From Fluviibacter sp964498255 (lineage in GTDB: Bacteria; Pseudomonadota; Gammaproteobacteria; Burkholderiales; Rhodocyclaceae), in the NCBI GenBank assembly GCA_964498255.1, contig CAZCGW010000007.1:20540-84539 (forward strand): a DNA stretch of 64,000 bases. The letters run 5' to 3'. Shown one piece after another: positions 44,425 to 52,611 of the stretch. Every line of letters starts with the position of its first letter. The first letter of the stretch is position 1. Below the pieces are notes generated by a model. The model had not been told where the DNA came from. It ran no database searches and was given only the letters and a program-made list of their open reading frames with translations. The translations under genes and the position numbers were made by a program.

Positions 44425-45309
44425 ATGACTACGACTGCAATGACTATTGCAAACCCCAAAATCAATGCTTTGACCGCGATGCCATCGCCGGTTGGCAACC
44501 TGGACGCCTACATCCGTGCCGTTCAGCAATATCCTATGCTCACCGAACAGGAAGAGCAGAGCCTTGCTCGTCGCCTGCGCGACCAGGACGATCTGGACGC
44601 TGCCCGTCAGCTCATCGTGTCTCACCTGCGCCTGGTAGTTTCAACTGCGCGTCAGTATCTGGGCTATGGTCTGCCGCATGCCGACCTGATCCAAGAAGGC
44701 AACATCGGTCTGATGAAGGCCGTGAAACGCTTCGACCCGGAGCGCGGTGTGCGTCTGGTGTCATTTGCCATGCACTGGATCAAGGCTGAAATCCACGAGT
44801 ACGTCCTCAAAAATTGGCGTCTCGTTAAAGTGGCGACCACGAAGGCTCAGCGCAAACTGTTCTTCAACCTGCGCAGCATGAAGGGCAACAACAGCCACCT
44901 GGATCAGGCCACCACGGAAAGCATTGCAACGCAGCTGAACGTATCGGAAGCCGATGTACGCGAAATGAACATGCGCCTCACCGGGCGTGATGTTGCGCTG
45001 GATCCGGGCCCGGATGTCAGCGACGAAGATCAATTCGCTCCGATCGACTATCTAGCCGATGACACCATGGAACCCACTGCGGTTCTGGAAGGTCGCGATC
45101 AGGATCGTCTGCAATCGGAAGGCCTGCAAAATGCATTGGCCCAGCTGGATGATCGTAGCCGTCACATCGTGCAAGCCCGTTGGCTGGCAGATGACAGCGG
45201 TGCCACGCTGCAGGAGCTGGCAGATGAGTACGGTGTTTCTGCCGAACGCGTACGCCAGATCGAAGCGAAAGCGCTAAAGTCGCTGCGTTCTTACCTAGTG
45301 CCGGCTTAA
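44425..45309 (+). CDS. rpoH: RNA polymerase sigma-32 (heat shock) factor
   Basis: 294-residue sigma-70-family factor for heat-shock promoters. Region 2 contains DLIQEGNIGLMKAVKRFDP and SFAMHWIKAEIHEYVLKNWR; the RpoH box QRKLFFNLR lies near residue 145-155 and distinguishes it from other sigmas; region 4 ends TLQELADEYGVSAERVRQIE. GAGAGGAAA precedes the ATG. Transcriptional control by HrcA is suggested by the CIRCE element just upstream. Its usual neighbours ftsE/ftsX are replaced by ftsY and the ChaA-type gene. Confidence 0.96.
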   Translation: MTTTAMTIANPKINALTAMPSPVGNLDAYIRAVQQYPMLTEQEEQSLARRLRDQDDLDAARQLIVSHLRLVVSTARQYLGYGLPHADLIQEGNIGLMKAVKRFDPERGVRLVSFAMHWIKAEIHEYVLKNWRLVKVATTKAQRKLFFNLRSMKGNNSHLDQATTESIATQLNVSEADVREMNMRLTGRDVALDPGPDVSDEDQFAPIDYLADDTMEPTAVLEGRDQDRLQSEGLQNALAQLDDRSRHIVQARWLADDSGATLQELADEYGVSAERVRQIEAKALKSLRSYLVPA

Positions 45310-45361
45310 AAACTAACCCATCAAGTGCAGCATGGTCCGTTTACAGGATCATTGCAGCGTT

Positions 45362-45401
45362 CATTGCAAACATTCTAAAAAACATTAGAATGTTTGCAAT
45401 G
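45362..45401. promoter_or_regulatory. Perfect 40-bp palindromic operator of the ArsR-rhodanese gene
   Basis: CATTGCAAACATTCTAA at 45362-45378 and its exact complement TTAGAATGTTTGCAATG at 45385-45401 flank 6 bases (AAAACA). The repeat reaches over both candidate ATG codons of the regulator gene, so binding would block transcription or early elongation. ArsR/SmtB regulators bind such AT-rich dyads, and autoregulation is the natural reading. No ribosome-binding site is visible, so the mRNA may be leaderless. Confidence 0.85.
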
Positions 45402-46058
45402 ACAAACTCGAAGACCCCCCTCTACGAACAGGTTGCCCGCATCAGTAAAGCGCTGGCAAGCCCTAAGCGCTTAGAGTTACTTGACCTACTAGCGCAAGGT
45501 ACCAAGACCGTTGATCAGATCGCGGCTCAGGCTCATATCGACATCAAGCTTGCCAGTGCGCATCTAAAAGCGCTGAAGAGCGCCAATCTGGTTGAAAGCG
45601 AGCGGGACGGCAAATTCATGGTGTATGCCCTCAGTGGCGATGATGTACCCGGTTTGCTTGTACGGCTTCGAGATGTTGCCGAGTCCCATCTCGTAGAGTT
45701 CAGCCTTAAATTAGCCGAAATCGGGAGCCAGCAATCCAGCGCCAGCGTTGAAGGCCATCAAACCTTGCTCAAAAAAATACGCGCCGGTGAGGCGATGTTG
45801 CTCGATGTGCGCCCCGCCGAAGAGTATGCCGCCGGTCATTTGCCCCTGGCACGTTCTGTCCCTATTGAGGAAATCCGACAAAGCCTCAACGCCATCTCCC
45901 CCGAGATCAAAGTGGTGGCCTATTGCCGCGGACCATTCTGCCGTTGGTCAGATGAGGCCATTGCATTGCTGCAGGCGAAGGGCTTCAAGGCCTCCAAACT
46001 TTCCTACGGGGTTGCCGAATGGCAGGCCGCAGGATTTCCCATCGAAGCAAACACGTAA
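45390..46058 (+). CDS. ArsR-family regulator fused to a rhodanese domain
   Basis: 222 residues. The winged helix-turn-helix (about 10-95) includes ALASPKRLELLDLLAQG and the recognition segment IDIKLASAHLKALKSANLVE. The rhodanese domain (about 125-215) has LLDVRPAEEYAAGHLPLA and an active loop CRGPFC with cysteines at about 179 and 184; the first is the catalytic position. No cysteines lie in the HTH part, so a classical As or metal site there is absent and sensing probably uses the rhodanese cysteines (sulfane sulfur, or possibly arsenate). ATG 45399 is an equally good start. First gene of a four-gene cassette. Confidence 0.88.
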   Translation: MFAMTNSKTPLYEQVARISKALASPKRLELLDLLAQGTKTVDQIAAQAHIDIKLASAHLKALKSANLVESERDGKFMVYALSGDDVPGLLVRLRDVAESHLVEFSLKLAEIGSQQSSASVEGHQTLLKKIRAGEAMLLDVRPAEEYAAGHLPLARSVPIEEIRQSLNAISPEIKVVAYCRGPFCRWSDEAIALLQAKGFKASKLSYGVAEWQAAGFPIEANT

Positions 46059-46082
46059 AGCACCCCCACTAGGAGAAACTCC

Positions 46083-46541
46083 ATGAAGAAGTTGCTCACC
46101 ATTCTGGCAAGTGTGGTTGTGGTTGGCCAAGTCAACGCCCAGGCTCTGGAAGCATCCATGCCCGTGCCTAATTCGGAAACCAAAAATGGCTTAAAGGTGC
46201 TGACCTTTATTGCCAAGGATCCGCCAGGCCAGAGATGCAATGGCAACATCCAAGTCGCTGCCGAAGTAGCTAATAACTACATTGTGCCGATTCAGCTCCT
46301 GCCTTCCACGCTGGCTCCGGGATTACCGGCACCCGCCGTGTTTTACGGCAAGCAAATGATTGTGGCGGACGGCAAAGACTTTAATGGTGCAGCAAGCTAC
46401 CAGGTAGTGGCCGATGTGCTCGATATCGAGAATGTCCCGAAACAGGCCAAGTCCGGGCTCATCACACAGGGCAGCGTGCGCCGTGATTTTGAAAGTCTCA
46501 AGAGCAGCATCAAGACGGGCAACCGGCCCTTAGCCAATTAA
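46083..46541 (+). CDS. Small exported protein, possibly thioredoxin-like, unknown function
   Basis: 152 residues with a signal peptide (about 1-20, ending VNAQA). The mature part resembles a thioredoxin-like alpha/beta domain: a KVLTFIAKDPPG strand-loop with a single cysteine (QRCNG), then LPAPAVFYGKQMIVADG, where the proline before the strand recalls the cis-Pro loop. The CXXC pair is missing, so disulfide oxidoreductase activity is not expected. AGGAG precedes the ATG. Its place between an ArsR-rhodanese regulator and a DsrE protein suggests a periplasmic part in the same stress response. I do not recognise a named family. Confidence 0.65.
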   Translation: MKKLLTILASVVVVGQVNAQALEASMPVPNSETKNGLKVLTFIAKDPPGQRCNGNIQVAAEVANNYIVPIQLLPSTLAPGLPAPAVFYGKQMIVADGKDFNGAASYQVVADVLDIENVPKQAKSGLITQGSVRRDFESLKSSIKTGNRPLAN

Positions 46542-46558
46542 TTGTTGGAGATGTCGAC

Positions 46559-46900
46559 ATGAACACGCTCTTTATTTTGAACGACGCCCCTTACGGCACC
46601 GAACGCAGCTATAACGGCCTGCGACTGGCCCGTTCACTGAGCAAGATGGATGGTGAAACCGTCCGTATCTTCCTGATAGGTGATGCCGTCGCCTGTGCTA
46701 AGAGCGGTCAGCGGGTGCCGGAAGGCTATTACAACGCGGGTGACATGGTTAGAATGGTGGGGGGCGAGGTCGGCTTATGCGGCACCTGCATGGATGCCCG
46801 TGGTTTGACCGAGGCCGAAGTAGTGCAAGGTCCGAAGCGTAGTACCCTCAAAGAACTCACGGAATGGACTGCCTGGGCCGATAAGGTTCTGGTGTTCTAG
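46559..46900 (+). CDS. DsrE/DsrF-like family protein
   Basis: 113-residue cytosolic alpha/beta protein. It opens FILNDAPYGTERSYNGLRLA and has GEVGLCGTCMDARGL with a CXXC pair, the usual active cysteines of this DsrE subgroup; VRIFLIGDAVACAKSGQ is also typical. DsrE-like proteins carry persulfide sulfur between rhodaneses and acceptors. It starts 17 bases after the exported protein gene, and the association with a rhodanese-type regulator supports a sulfur-relay or reactive-sulfur role. Confidence 0.87.
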   Translation: MNTLFILNDAPYGTERSYNGLRLARSLSKMDGETVRIFLIGDAVACAKSGQRVPEGYYNAGDMVRMVGGEVGLCGTCMDARGLTEAEVVQGPKRSTLKELTEWTAWADKVLVF

Positions 46901-46914
46901 TTTCGTATCCGGGT

Positions 46915-47490
46915 ATGAAAGGCCGCGAAAGCGGTATGCCCAAAGAGGCATACTGGAACACCTTCTTTAATCCATCGGGAGTGCTAGACCAATTGGGGTT
47001 TCCGCATACCCCAGCCCCTAGAGTCGTGGAGTTTGGTTCAGGCTATGGCACCTTTACCCTGCCCATCGCAACACGCACTAAAGGTGCTGTGACGGCGCTG
47101 GATATCGAACCCACACTGATCAAGCAGCTGAATGACCTTGTAGTCCAAAAGAGTTTCACGAATCTAGAGATCTTCGAACGAGATTTCTTTGAAGGTGGCA
47201 CTGGTCTGGGCGATGCTACTCAGGATGCAGCTTTCATCTTTAATCTGCTCCATATTGAAATGCCGTTGGCGTTGCTATCAGAGGCCTATAGAGTACTTAG
47301 ACCCGCCGGAAAGCTCTATATCATTCATTGGAGAACCGACATCGAAACACCCCGCGGACCACCCCTGGCAATACGACCAAGTCCTGCCCAATCTGAAACC
47401 TGGTGCAAAGCGGTGGGGTTTAATAATTTAGAACACATAAGCTTGGAGGCTAGCGCGCCTTATCATTACGGGCTTATTGCTCAAAAATAG
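46915..47490 (+). CDS. Class I SAM-dependent methyltransferase
   Basis: 191-residue methyltransferase with motif I VVEFGSGYGTFTLPIA, an acidic ribose-binding position (VTALDIEP) and a later motif at VLRPAGKLYIIHW. The substrate is unknown. Fourth gene of the cassette (14-base gap). A thiol, persulfide or arsenic substrate would fit the context but nothing in the sequence proves it; the three-cysteine pattern of ArsM arsenite methyltransferases is not seen. The start at 46915 could be replaced by ATG 46936. Confidence 0.82.
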   Translation: MKGRESGMPKEAYWNTFFNPSGVLDQLGFPHTPAPRVVEFGSGYGTFTLPIATRTKGAVTALDIEPTLIKQLNDLVVQKSFTNLEIFERDFFEGGTGLGDATQDAAFIFNLLHIEMPLALLSEAYRVLRPAGKLYIIHWRTDIETPRGPPLAIRPSPAQSETWCKAVGFNNLEHISLEASAPYHYGLIAQK

Positions 47491-47518
47491 CCCGCTTTAT
47501 CGAACCAGCCCCTTGTCC

Positions 47519-48379
47519 ATGCCCATTCTCCGACACAAATACTTTTGGGCACTACTGGTGTCAGTGGCCGTACACGCTAGCATCGTGGCTTATGTCGGGC
47601 TAGACGACCAGGCACGCTCCAGAAAGAACGAGCCAGAACAGCCCAAAGCACAGGTGGTTTATCTCGAGCTGCCTCCGCCGCCACCAGTAGCTTTAAAACC
47701 GAAGCCACAAAATCAAGCAGACCGGCCATTGCCTACTGCTACGCCAGCAGAACCCATTATTCCCGTTTTACCTTCTGCTAACCCCGAGGCCGAACGACGA
47801 CCTGCCCGTATGGAAGCGCCCCCGGCACCCAGCGCGGAAGAATGGGCGCTGGCCGGCACATATACCCTTAAGAACAGCAAACGCTATCGCTACAACTGGG
47901 GTCAGCAGGTTCGCAGCATGATGGGAACAGCCATTGAAGGCCCTGATCAGGGCGTTGTGAGATTCCGTATCGAAATTGCGCCGGATGGCCGTATTGTCAG
48001 CGTTCAAACCCTCTGGACAACTTCTGAAACTGCCGAAAAACTGGCCCGTGAAGCCATCGCAAAAATGCCGCCCCTACCGCCAACCCCCACCGGCAAACCG
48101 CTGATCTTTGAGCAAACAATTTCGTTTCAACCATTTGCAGCAGGTGGTCCGCCAACCTATCAGGACGATTGCCTGCCGGACCCGCCGGTCTATCGCAATC
48201 GCTTTGCCTGGGATGGCAAATCTGCAAAAACCCAGGCAGACGCTCCTAAACGTGAGAAGCCCGACCCTGAGGCGCTCGCCGAGTGCCTCAAACAACTACC
48301 GCCAGACACCGTGGAATCGGTCAGCGCACATAACCAGCGTCAATTTGACCAATGGCGTTCAAAAAGTCTTGGGCACTAA
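47519..48379 (+). CDS. TonB-like energy-transduction protein (orphan)
   Basis: 286 residues from ATG 47519 (MPILRHKYFWALL); the frame is open to 47477. N-terminal membrane anchor about 10-28 (VSVAVHASIVAYVG, with the histidine typical of TonB/TolA anchors), then a proline-rich periplasmic linker (LPPPPPVALKPKP), and a TonB_C-type domain about 130-205 (VVRFRIEIAPDGRIVSVQTL). About 80 residues follow the domain, including two cysteine-bearing stretches (DDCLPDPP, AECLKQ). No exbB/exbD is nearby; the tolQR pair 5 kb downstream has its own TolA. Confidence 0.7.
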   Translation: MPILRHKYFWALLVSVAVHASIVAYVGLDDQARSRKNEPEQPKAQVVYLELPPPPPVALKPKPQNQADRPLPTATPAEPIIPVLPSANPEAERRPARMEAPPAPSAEEWALAGTYTLKNSKRYRYNWGQQVRSMMGTAIEGPDQGVVRFRIEIAPDGRIVSVQTLWTTSETAEKLAREAIAKMPPLPPTPTGKPLIFEQTISFQPFAAGGPPTYQDDCLPDPPVYRNRFAWDGKSAKTQADAPKREKPDPEALAECLKQLPPDTVESVSAHNQRQFDQWRSKSLGH

Positions 48380-48513
48380 AGCATATTTAAAAGACCCGCG
48401 TGCTTTCGCCCCATTGGACAAGCTTTTTTTGAGATAATGCCACGCAATAATTAGACATAGTTAGCACACTGCGTCTAAGACAACTTATTGTAAATAAAGG
48501 CACAAAAGCAATC

Positions 48514-49242
48514 ATGGCAGGACATAGTAAATGGGCCAATATCCAGCACCGTAAAGGTCGCCAGGATGAAAAACGTGGGCGCGTCTTTTCGCGCCTCGCC
48601 AAGGAAATTACCGTAGCCGCAAAAATGGGCGGGGGTGATATCAACTTCAACCCGCGCCTGCGTATGGCTATTGATCGTGCCAAAGGCGTCAACATGCCTG
48701 CCGATAACATCGACCGCGCGGTTAAAAAAGGCACGGGCGAATTGGAAGGCGTTGAATACGTTGAACTGCGCTACGAAGGCTACGGCACCAACGGCGCCGC
48801 GGTAATCGTCGACTGCCTGACCGATAACAAAACCCGTACCGTTGCCGATGTGCGCCACGCATTTTCCAAGCATAGCGGCAACCTGGGTACGGATGGCTGC
48901 GTCGCATTCCAGTTTCAACATTGCGGGCAATTTCTATTTGCCCCGGGCACCGACGAAGCCAAACTCATGGACGTTGCCATCGAAGCAGGCGCCGATGACG
49001 TTATGACTCATGACGATGGCGCACTCGAAGTGCTGTGCCCACCGAATGATTTTGGCACTGTGCAGGAAGCACTGACCGCTGCCGGCTTCAAACCGGAAAT
49101 GGCCGAAGTGACGATGCGCCCGCTCAACGAAACCGAACTCACCGGCGACGATGCCGCCAAGATGCAGAAGCTGATCGACGCTATTGAATCCCTGGACGAT
49201 GTCCAGGCCGTTTACACCAGCGCTGTTTTTGACGAGGCCTGA
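48514..49242 (+). CDS. yebC: YebC/PmpR family transcriptional/translational regulator
   Basis: 242-residue TACO1/YebC protein, opening MAGHSKWANIQHRKGRQDEK. The family is linked to transcriptional control (PmpR) and to relief of ribosome stalling at proline-rich or difficult motifs. Motifs VNMPADNIDRAVKKG and YEGYGTNGAAVIVDCLTDN are normal. Directly upstream of ruvC, the standard order yebC-ruvC-ruvA-ruvB. Confidence 0.95.
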   Translation: MAGHSKWANIQHRKGRQDEKRGRVFSRLAKEITVAAKMGGGDINFNPRLRMAIDRAKGVNMPADNIDRAVKKGTGELEGVEYVELRYEGYGTNGAAVIVDCLTDNKTRTVADVRHAFSKHSGNLGTDGCVAFQFQHCGQFLFAPGTDEAKLMDVAIEAGADDVMTHDDGALEVLCPPNDFGTVQEALTAAGFKPEMAEVTMRPLNETELTGDDAAKMQKLIDAIESLDDVQAVYTSAVFDEA

Positions 49243-49246
49243 TTCG

Positions 49247-49855
49247 TTGTCAACGGTGACGCGCATTCTCGGGATTGATCCGGGTCTGCGCATGACTGGC
49301 TTCGGCATCATCGAGATGCAAGGGCAGAAATTACGTTACATCGCCAGCGGCTGCATTAAATCCGATGGCAACCAACGTCTGCCCGAACGCCTGCACACGC
49401 TGTACGCGGGCATTACTGAAATTATTGGCACCTACAAACCCGACATCGCTGCTGTGGAACAGGTTTTCTCGAACGTTAATCCACAATCCACCCTGCTGCT
49501 TGGCCAGGCACGCGGCGCGGCGATTACGGCACTGGTTGCCCAGGGGCTAGCGGTGAGCGAATACACCGCCCTGCAGGTAAAGCAATCGGTTGTTGGTCAC
49601 GGCAAAGCCGCAAAGCAACAGGTGGCTCATATGGTGATGCGCCTGCTAATGTTGCCCGGCGAACCCGGCAGCGACGCCGCCGATGCCCTGGCCTGTGCCA
49701 TCTGCCACGCACATGGCTCACAAGGTCTTGGCCAACTGGCTGCGCCAGGCAGGCGCCAAAAAGGCGGTCGCCTACTGGCACTGGCCGACAGCGAACTATT
49801 CAACAGAGCCACCATCAGCCAATCGGCGCCCGCCGCACGGAGAAGCACATCATGA
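49247..49855 (+). CDS. ruvC: Holliday junction resolvase RuvC
   Basis: Dimeric endonuclease resolving Holliday junctions; 202 residues from TTG 49247 (GAGG at 49233-49236). GTG 49256 is a close alternative. Catalytic acids: Asp in RILGIDPGLRMTGFG, Glu in AAVEQVFSN, and the pair in SDAADALACAICHAH. The C-terminus extends about 25 residues past the catalytic core. It overlaps the ruvA start by 4 bases. Confidence 0.93.
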   Translation: MSTVTRILGIDPGLRMTGFGIIEMQGQKLRYIASGCIKSDGNQRLPERLHTLYAGITEIIGTYKPDIAAVEQVFSNVNPQSTLLLGQARGAAITALVAQGLAVSEYTALQVKQSVVGHGKAAKQQVAHMVMRLLMLPGEPGSDAADALACAICHAHGSQGLGQLAAPGRRQKGGRLLALADSELFNRATISQSAPAARRSTS

Positions 49856-50448
49856 TCGGACGCCTAAGCGGACGACTCATCGCCAAACAGCCCCCTGCCA
49901 TCATGGTCGATGTACAGGGCGTGGGTTATGAAGTCGACGTATCGATGAATACCTTCTGCGAGCTACCGGCCCTTGATGCGCCGGTCACCTTGCACATTCA
50001 TATGGCAGTCCGCGAAGACGGTCATTTTCTGTACGGCTTTCTTAGCGAAAGTGAGCGCACCGCCTTTCGTCAGCTGATCAAGATCTCTGGCGTGGGGGCC
50101 CGTATGGCGCTCGCCGTGCTATCCGGGCTTAGCGTTGATGAACTGGCAGCAGCCATTGCCCGCCAGGACGTTGCCTGTTTTACGCGCATTCCGGGCATCG
50201 GCAAAAAAACTGCCGAACGCCTACTGCTCGAACTAAAAGGCAAACTGGATCTGGTTGCTGGCAATGCCGGAACCCTCGTAGCCGGCCAGCCAATAGCAAG
50301 CGATCCATTGCAAGACACCATCGATGCGCTCGTCGCTCTCGGCTACAATGCACGCGAGGCGCAAAGCGCCATAAAAGCACTGCCTGCCGGTGTCAGCACC
50401 ACTGACGCCATCCGCCTTGCCCTGAAACAGTTGTCCGGTTTGAAGTAA
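49852..50448 (+). CDS. ruvA: Holliday junction ATP-dependent DNA helicase subunit RuvA
   Basis: 198-residue tetrameric junction-binding protein. The OB-fold N-terminus begins MIGRLSGRLIAKQPPAIMVD, the helix-hairpin-helix part includes ISGVGARMALAVLSG and IPGIGKKTAERLLLELK, and the C-terminal domain III (about 150-198) contacts RuvB. ATGA overlap with ruvC. RuvB is encoded after one intervening gene. Confidence 0.95.
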   Translation: MIGRLSGRLIAKQPPAIMVDVQGVGYEVDVSMNTFCELPALDAPVTLHIHMAVREDGHFLYGFLSESERTAFRQLIKISGVGARMALAVLSGLSVDELAAAIARQDVACFTRIPGIGKKTAERLLLELKGKLDLVAGNAGTLVAGQPIASDPLQDTIDALVALGYNAREAQSAIKALPAGVSTTDAIRLALKQLSGLK

Positions 50449-50472
50449 CCGGCACAACCAAGGAACCTGCGC

Positions 50473-51534
50473 ATGTATTCACCTGGACTACAGATCTCCC
50501 GCATTACGATCATCGCGCTACTTATTGTGGGCGTGATCTGGGTGCTGCGTCCGTTCCTATCGCCACTGCTCACGGCACTTATTATCGTCGTAGCGACCTG
50601 GATGCCTTATTCCTGGCTGGTCAAAAAACTCGGTAACCGAAAAACGCTGGCCGCAGCCATCATGACTCTGCTGCTTACCGTGGTGATTCTGATTCCGACC
50701 TTTTTCCTTGGCGGCCAGGTTACCAAAGCGGGTGCCATTCTGGTGGAAACCCTCAAGGATCGATTCCAAGGTGGCTTGGGCGATCCGCCGAGCTGGATGC
50801 TGGCACTACCTTTGGTCGGCGAACACATTCAGACTTACTGGAACCATTTGCTCAATGATGCCAACAGCGGCACGGAGCTGCTACAACGTGTTTACGACCC
50901 GGCCAAGCGTTTGATTACTGCCATCGCTACAGGTGTAGTCAATGGCGTGCTGCAAATTCTGTTAGCGATCTTTATCGCCTTCTTTGCCTATCGTGATGGC
51001 GAACAATGGTCGATGTGGCTGCGCAATGCTGCCCGCCGGCTAAGTGGGGATATCGGCACCCACATGGTGGATGTGGCCGGCAAGACCATCATCGGTGTAA
51101 TGGTTGGCATTCTTGGCACCGCTGCGGCACAGGGCCTGGTGGCTTACATCGGGTTCAAGATCGCCGGCGTGCCTAATGCCGGCCTGCTCGGCGCTGCCAC
51201 CTTCCTCACCTCCATGCTGCCCGCTGGCCCCGTACTGATCTGGCTCGGCGCCGCCTACTGGCTTTATGACCAAAGCCTTACGGGCTGGGCAATCTTTATG
51301 GTGATCTGGGGTGCCGCAGGCATTAGCAGCGTAGATAACGTTGTTCGCCCGGTACTGATTGCACACACAGCCAGTTTGCCCTTCCTCCTGATTGCACTTG
51401 GCACCTTTGGCGGCATTATCGGCTTCGGTTTTGTCGGCATCTTTATCGGCCCCACGCTGCTGGCGTTGGCCGTTGCCGTGACCAATCAGTGGCTCAACCA
51501 CCGTAACAGCATTACGCACGCGGAGCGCCTGTGA
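50473..51534 (+). CDS. AI-2E family transporter (PerM-like membrane protein)
   Basis: 353-residue inner-membrane protein with about seven or eight membrane segments and an internal soluble stretch (about 90-150). The family signature lies in the C-terminal half: LLGAATFLTSMLPAGPVLIWLGAA and GFVGIFIGPTLLALAV. Members have been linked to autoinducer-2 export or sodium/proton exchange; the substrate cannot be inferred. It sits between ruvA and ruvB, overlapping ruvB by 4 bases (GTGA), so it must be translated from the ruv transcript. Confidence 0.87.
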   Translation: MYSPGLQISRITIIALLIVGVIWVLRPFLSPLLTALIIVVATWMPYSWLVKKLGNRKTLAAAIMTLLLTVVILIPTFFLGGQVTKAGAILVETLKDRFQGGLGDPPSWMLALPLVGEHIQTYWNHLLNDANSGTELLQRVYDPAKRLITAIATGVVNGVLQILLAIFIAFFAYRDGEQWSMWLRNAARRLSGDIGTHMVDVAGKTIIGVMVGILGTAAAQGLVAYIGFKIAGVPNAGLLGAATFLTSMLPAGPVLIWLGAAYWLYDQSLTGWAIFMVIWGAAGISSVDNVVRPVLIAHTASLPFLLIALGTFGGIIGFGFVGIFIGPTLLALAVAVTNQWLNHRNSITHAERL

Positions 51535-52610
51535 TCGAAACAGACGACTTTGCAGCAGGCGCCGAACGGCTCATCACACCCAATAGCGCTTCCCGACAGG
51601 AAGAAGCCCTAGAGCGTGCGCTGCGTCCGAAACGTCTGGCTGATTACACTGGCCAGCACAAAGTACGTGATCAGCTCGGCCTCTTTATCGAAGCCGCCAA
51701 AAAACGCGGCGATGCGCTCGACCACGTATTGCTCTTCGGGCCTCCTGGGTTAGGCAAAACGACCCTAGCGCACATCGTCGCGCACGAACTAGGCGTTAAT
51801 CTGCGCCAGACCAGCGGGCCGGTACTCGAACGCCCGGGCGACCTGGCCGCGCTGCTCACTAATCTTGAACCGCACGATGTGTTGTTCATCGATGAGATTC
51901 ATCGCCTCTCCCCGGTTGTCGAAGAAATTCTCTATCCGGCGCTTGAGGACTACCAGATCGACATCATGATCGGTGAAGGCCCGGCCGCCCGCTCGGTGAA
52001 GCTGGACCTGCCGCCGTTCACATTGGTCGGCGCTACAACGCGGGCCGGTATGCTCACCAACCCGTTGCGTGATCGCTTCGGCATTGTGGCGCGACTCGAG
52101 TTCTACGCACCGGATGATTTGCAACAGATCGTTGCCCGCTCCGCACGACTGCTGGAATTAGCGCTGGCAGATGATGGCGCGCTTGAAATCGCCAAACGTT
52201 CGCGTGGCACACCACGTATTGCCAACCGGCTATTACGTCGCGTCCGCGATTACGCTGAAATCCGCGCGCCCGAGCAAAAAGGTGGCATTAATGCACGCAC
52301 GGCAGATGCTGCACTGGCCATGCTGGATGTAGACCCGGTCGGTCTGGATCTGATGGATCGAAAATTATTACTCGCCGTCATTGAAAAATTTGGTGGTGGC
52401 CCGGTCGGCGTTGATAACCTCGCAGCAGCTATTGGTGAAGCACGCGACACCATCGAAGACGTGCTGGAACCCTTCCTCATTCAGCAGGGGTATCTGCAAC
52501 GTACGCCGCGTGGTCGTGTCGCCACCAGTCGCGTCTATCATCACCTGGGGCTGCAAGCACCTTCGGATGAGGGCAACATCCCGCTCTGGCAAGAATCGGG
52601 GCCTCGTTAA
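51531..52610 (+). CDS. ruvB: Holliday junction ATP-dependent DNA helicase RuvB
   Basis: 359-residue AAA+ motor driving branch migration with RuvA. The start is GTG 51531. Walker A GPPGLGKTTLAHIVA, Walker B LFIDEIHRL, sensor-1 LVGATTRAGMLTNPLRDRFG, and the C-terminal winged helix (GYLQRTPRGRVATSRVYHHLG) are all present. Complete and normal. Confidence 0.97.
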   Translation: MIETDDFAAGAERLITPNSASRQEEALERALRPKRLADYTGQHKVRDQLGLFIEAAKKRGDALDHVLLFGPPGLGKTTLAHIVAHELGVNLRQTSGPVLERPGDLAALLTNLEPHDVLFIDEIHRLSPVVEEILYPALEDYQIDIMIGEGPAARSVKLDLPPFTLVGATTRAGMLTNPLRDRFGIVARLEFYAPDDLQQIVARSARLLELALADDGALEIAKRSRGTPRIANRLLRRVRDYAEIRAPEQKGGINARTADAALAMLDVDPVGLDLMDRKLLLAVIEKFGGGPVGVDNLAAAIGEARDTIEDVLEPFLIQQGYLQRTPRGRVATSRVYHHLGLQAPSDEGNIPLWQESGPR

Positions 52611-52611
52611 A

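Noticed and set aside
45924..45941. ArsR-rhodanese regulator as a classical arsenite sensor
   Set aside because: The DNA-binding half contains no cysteines; the only cysteines are in the rhodanese loop, so a standard ArsR site is not supported.
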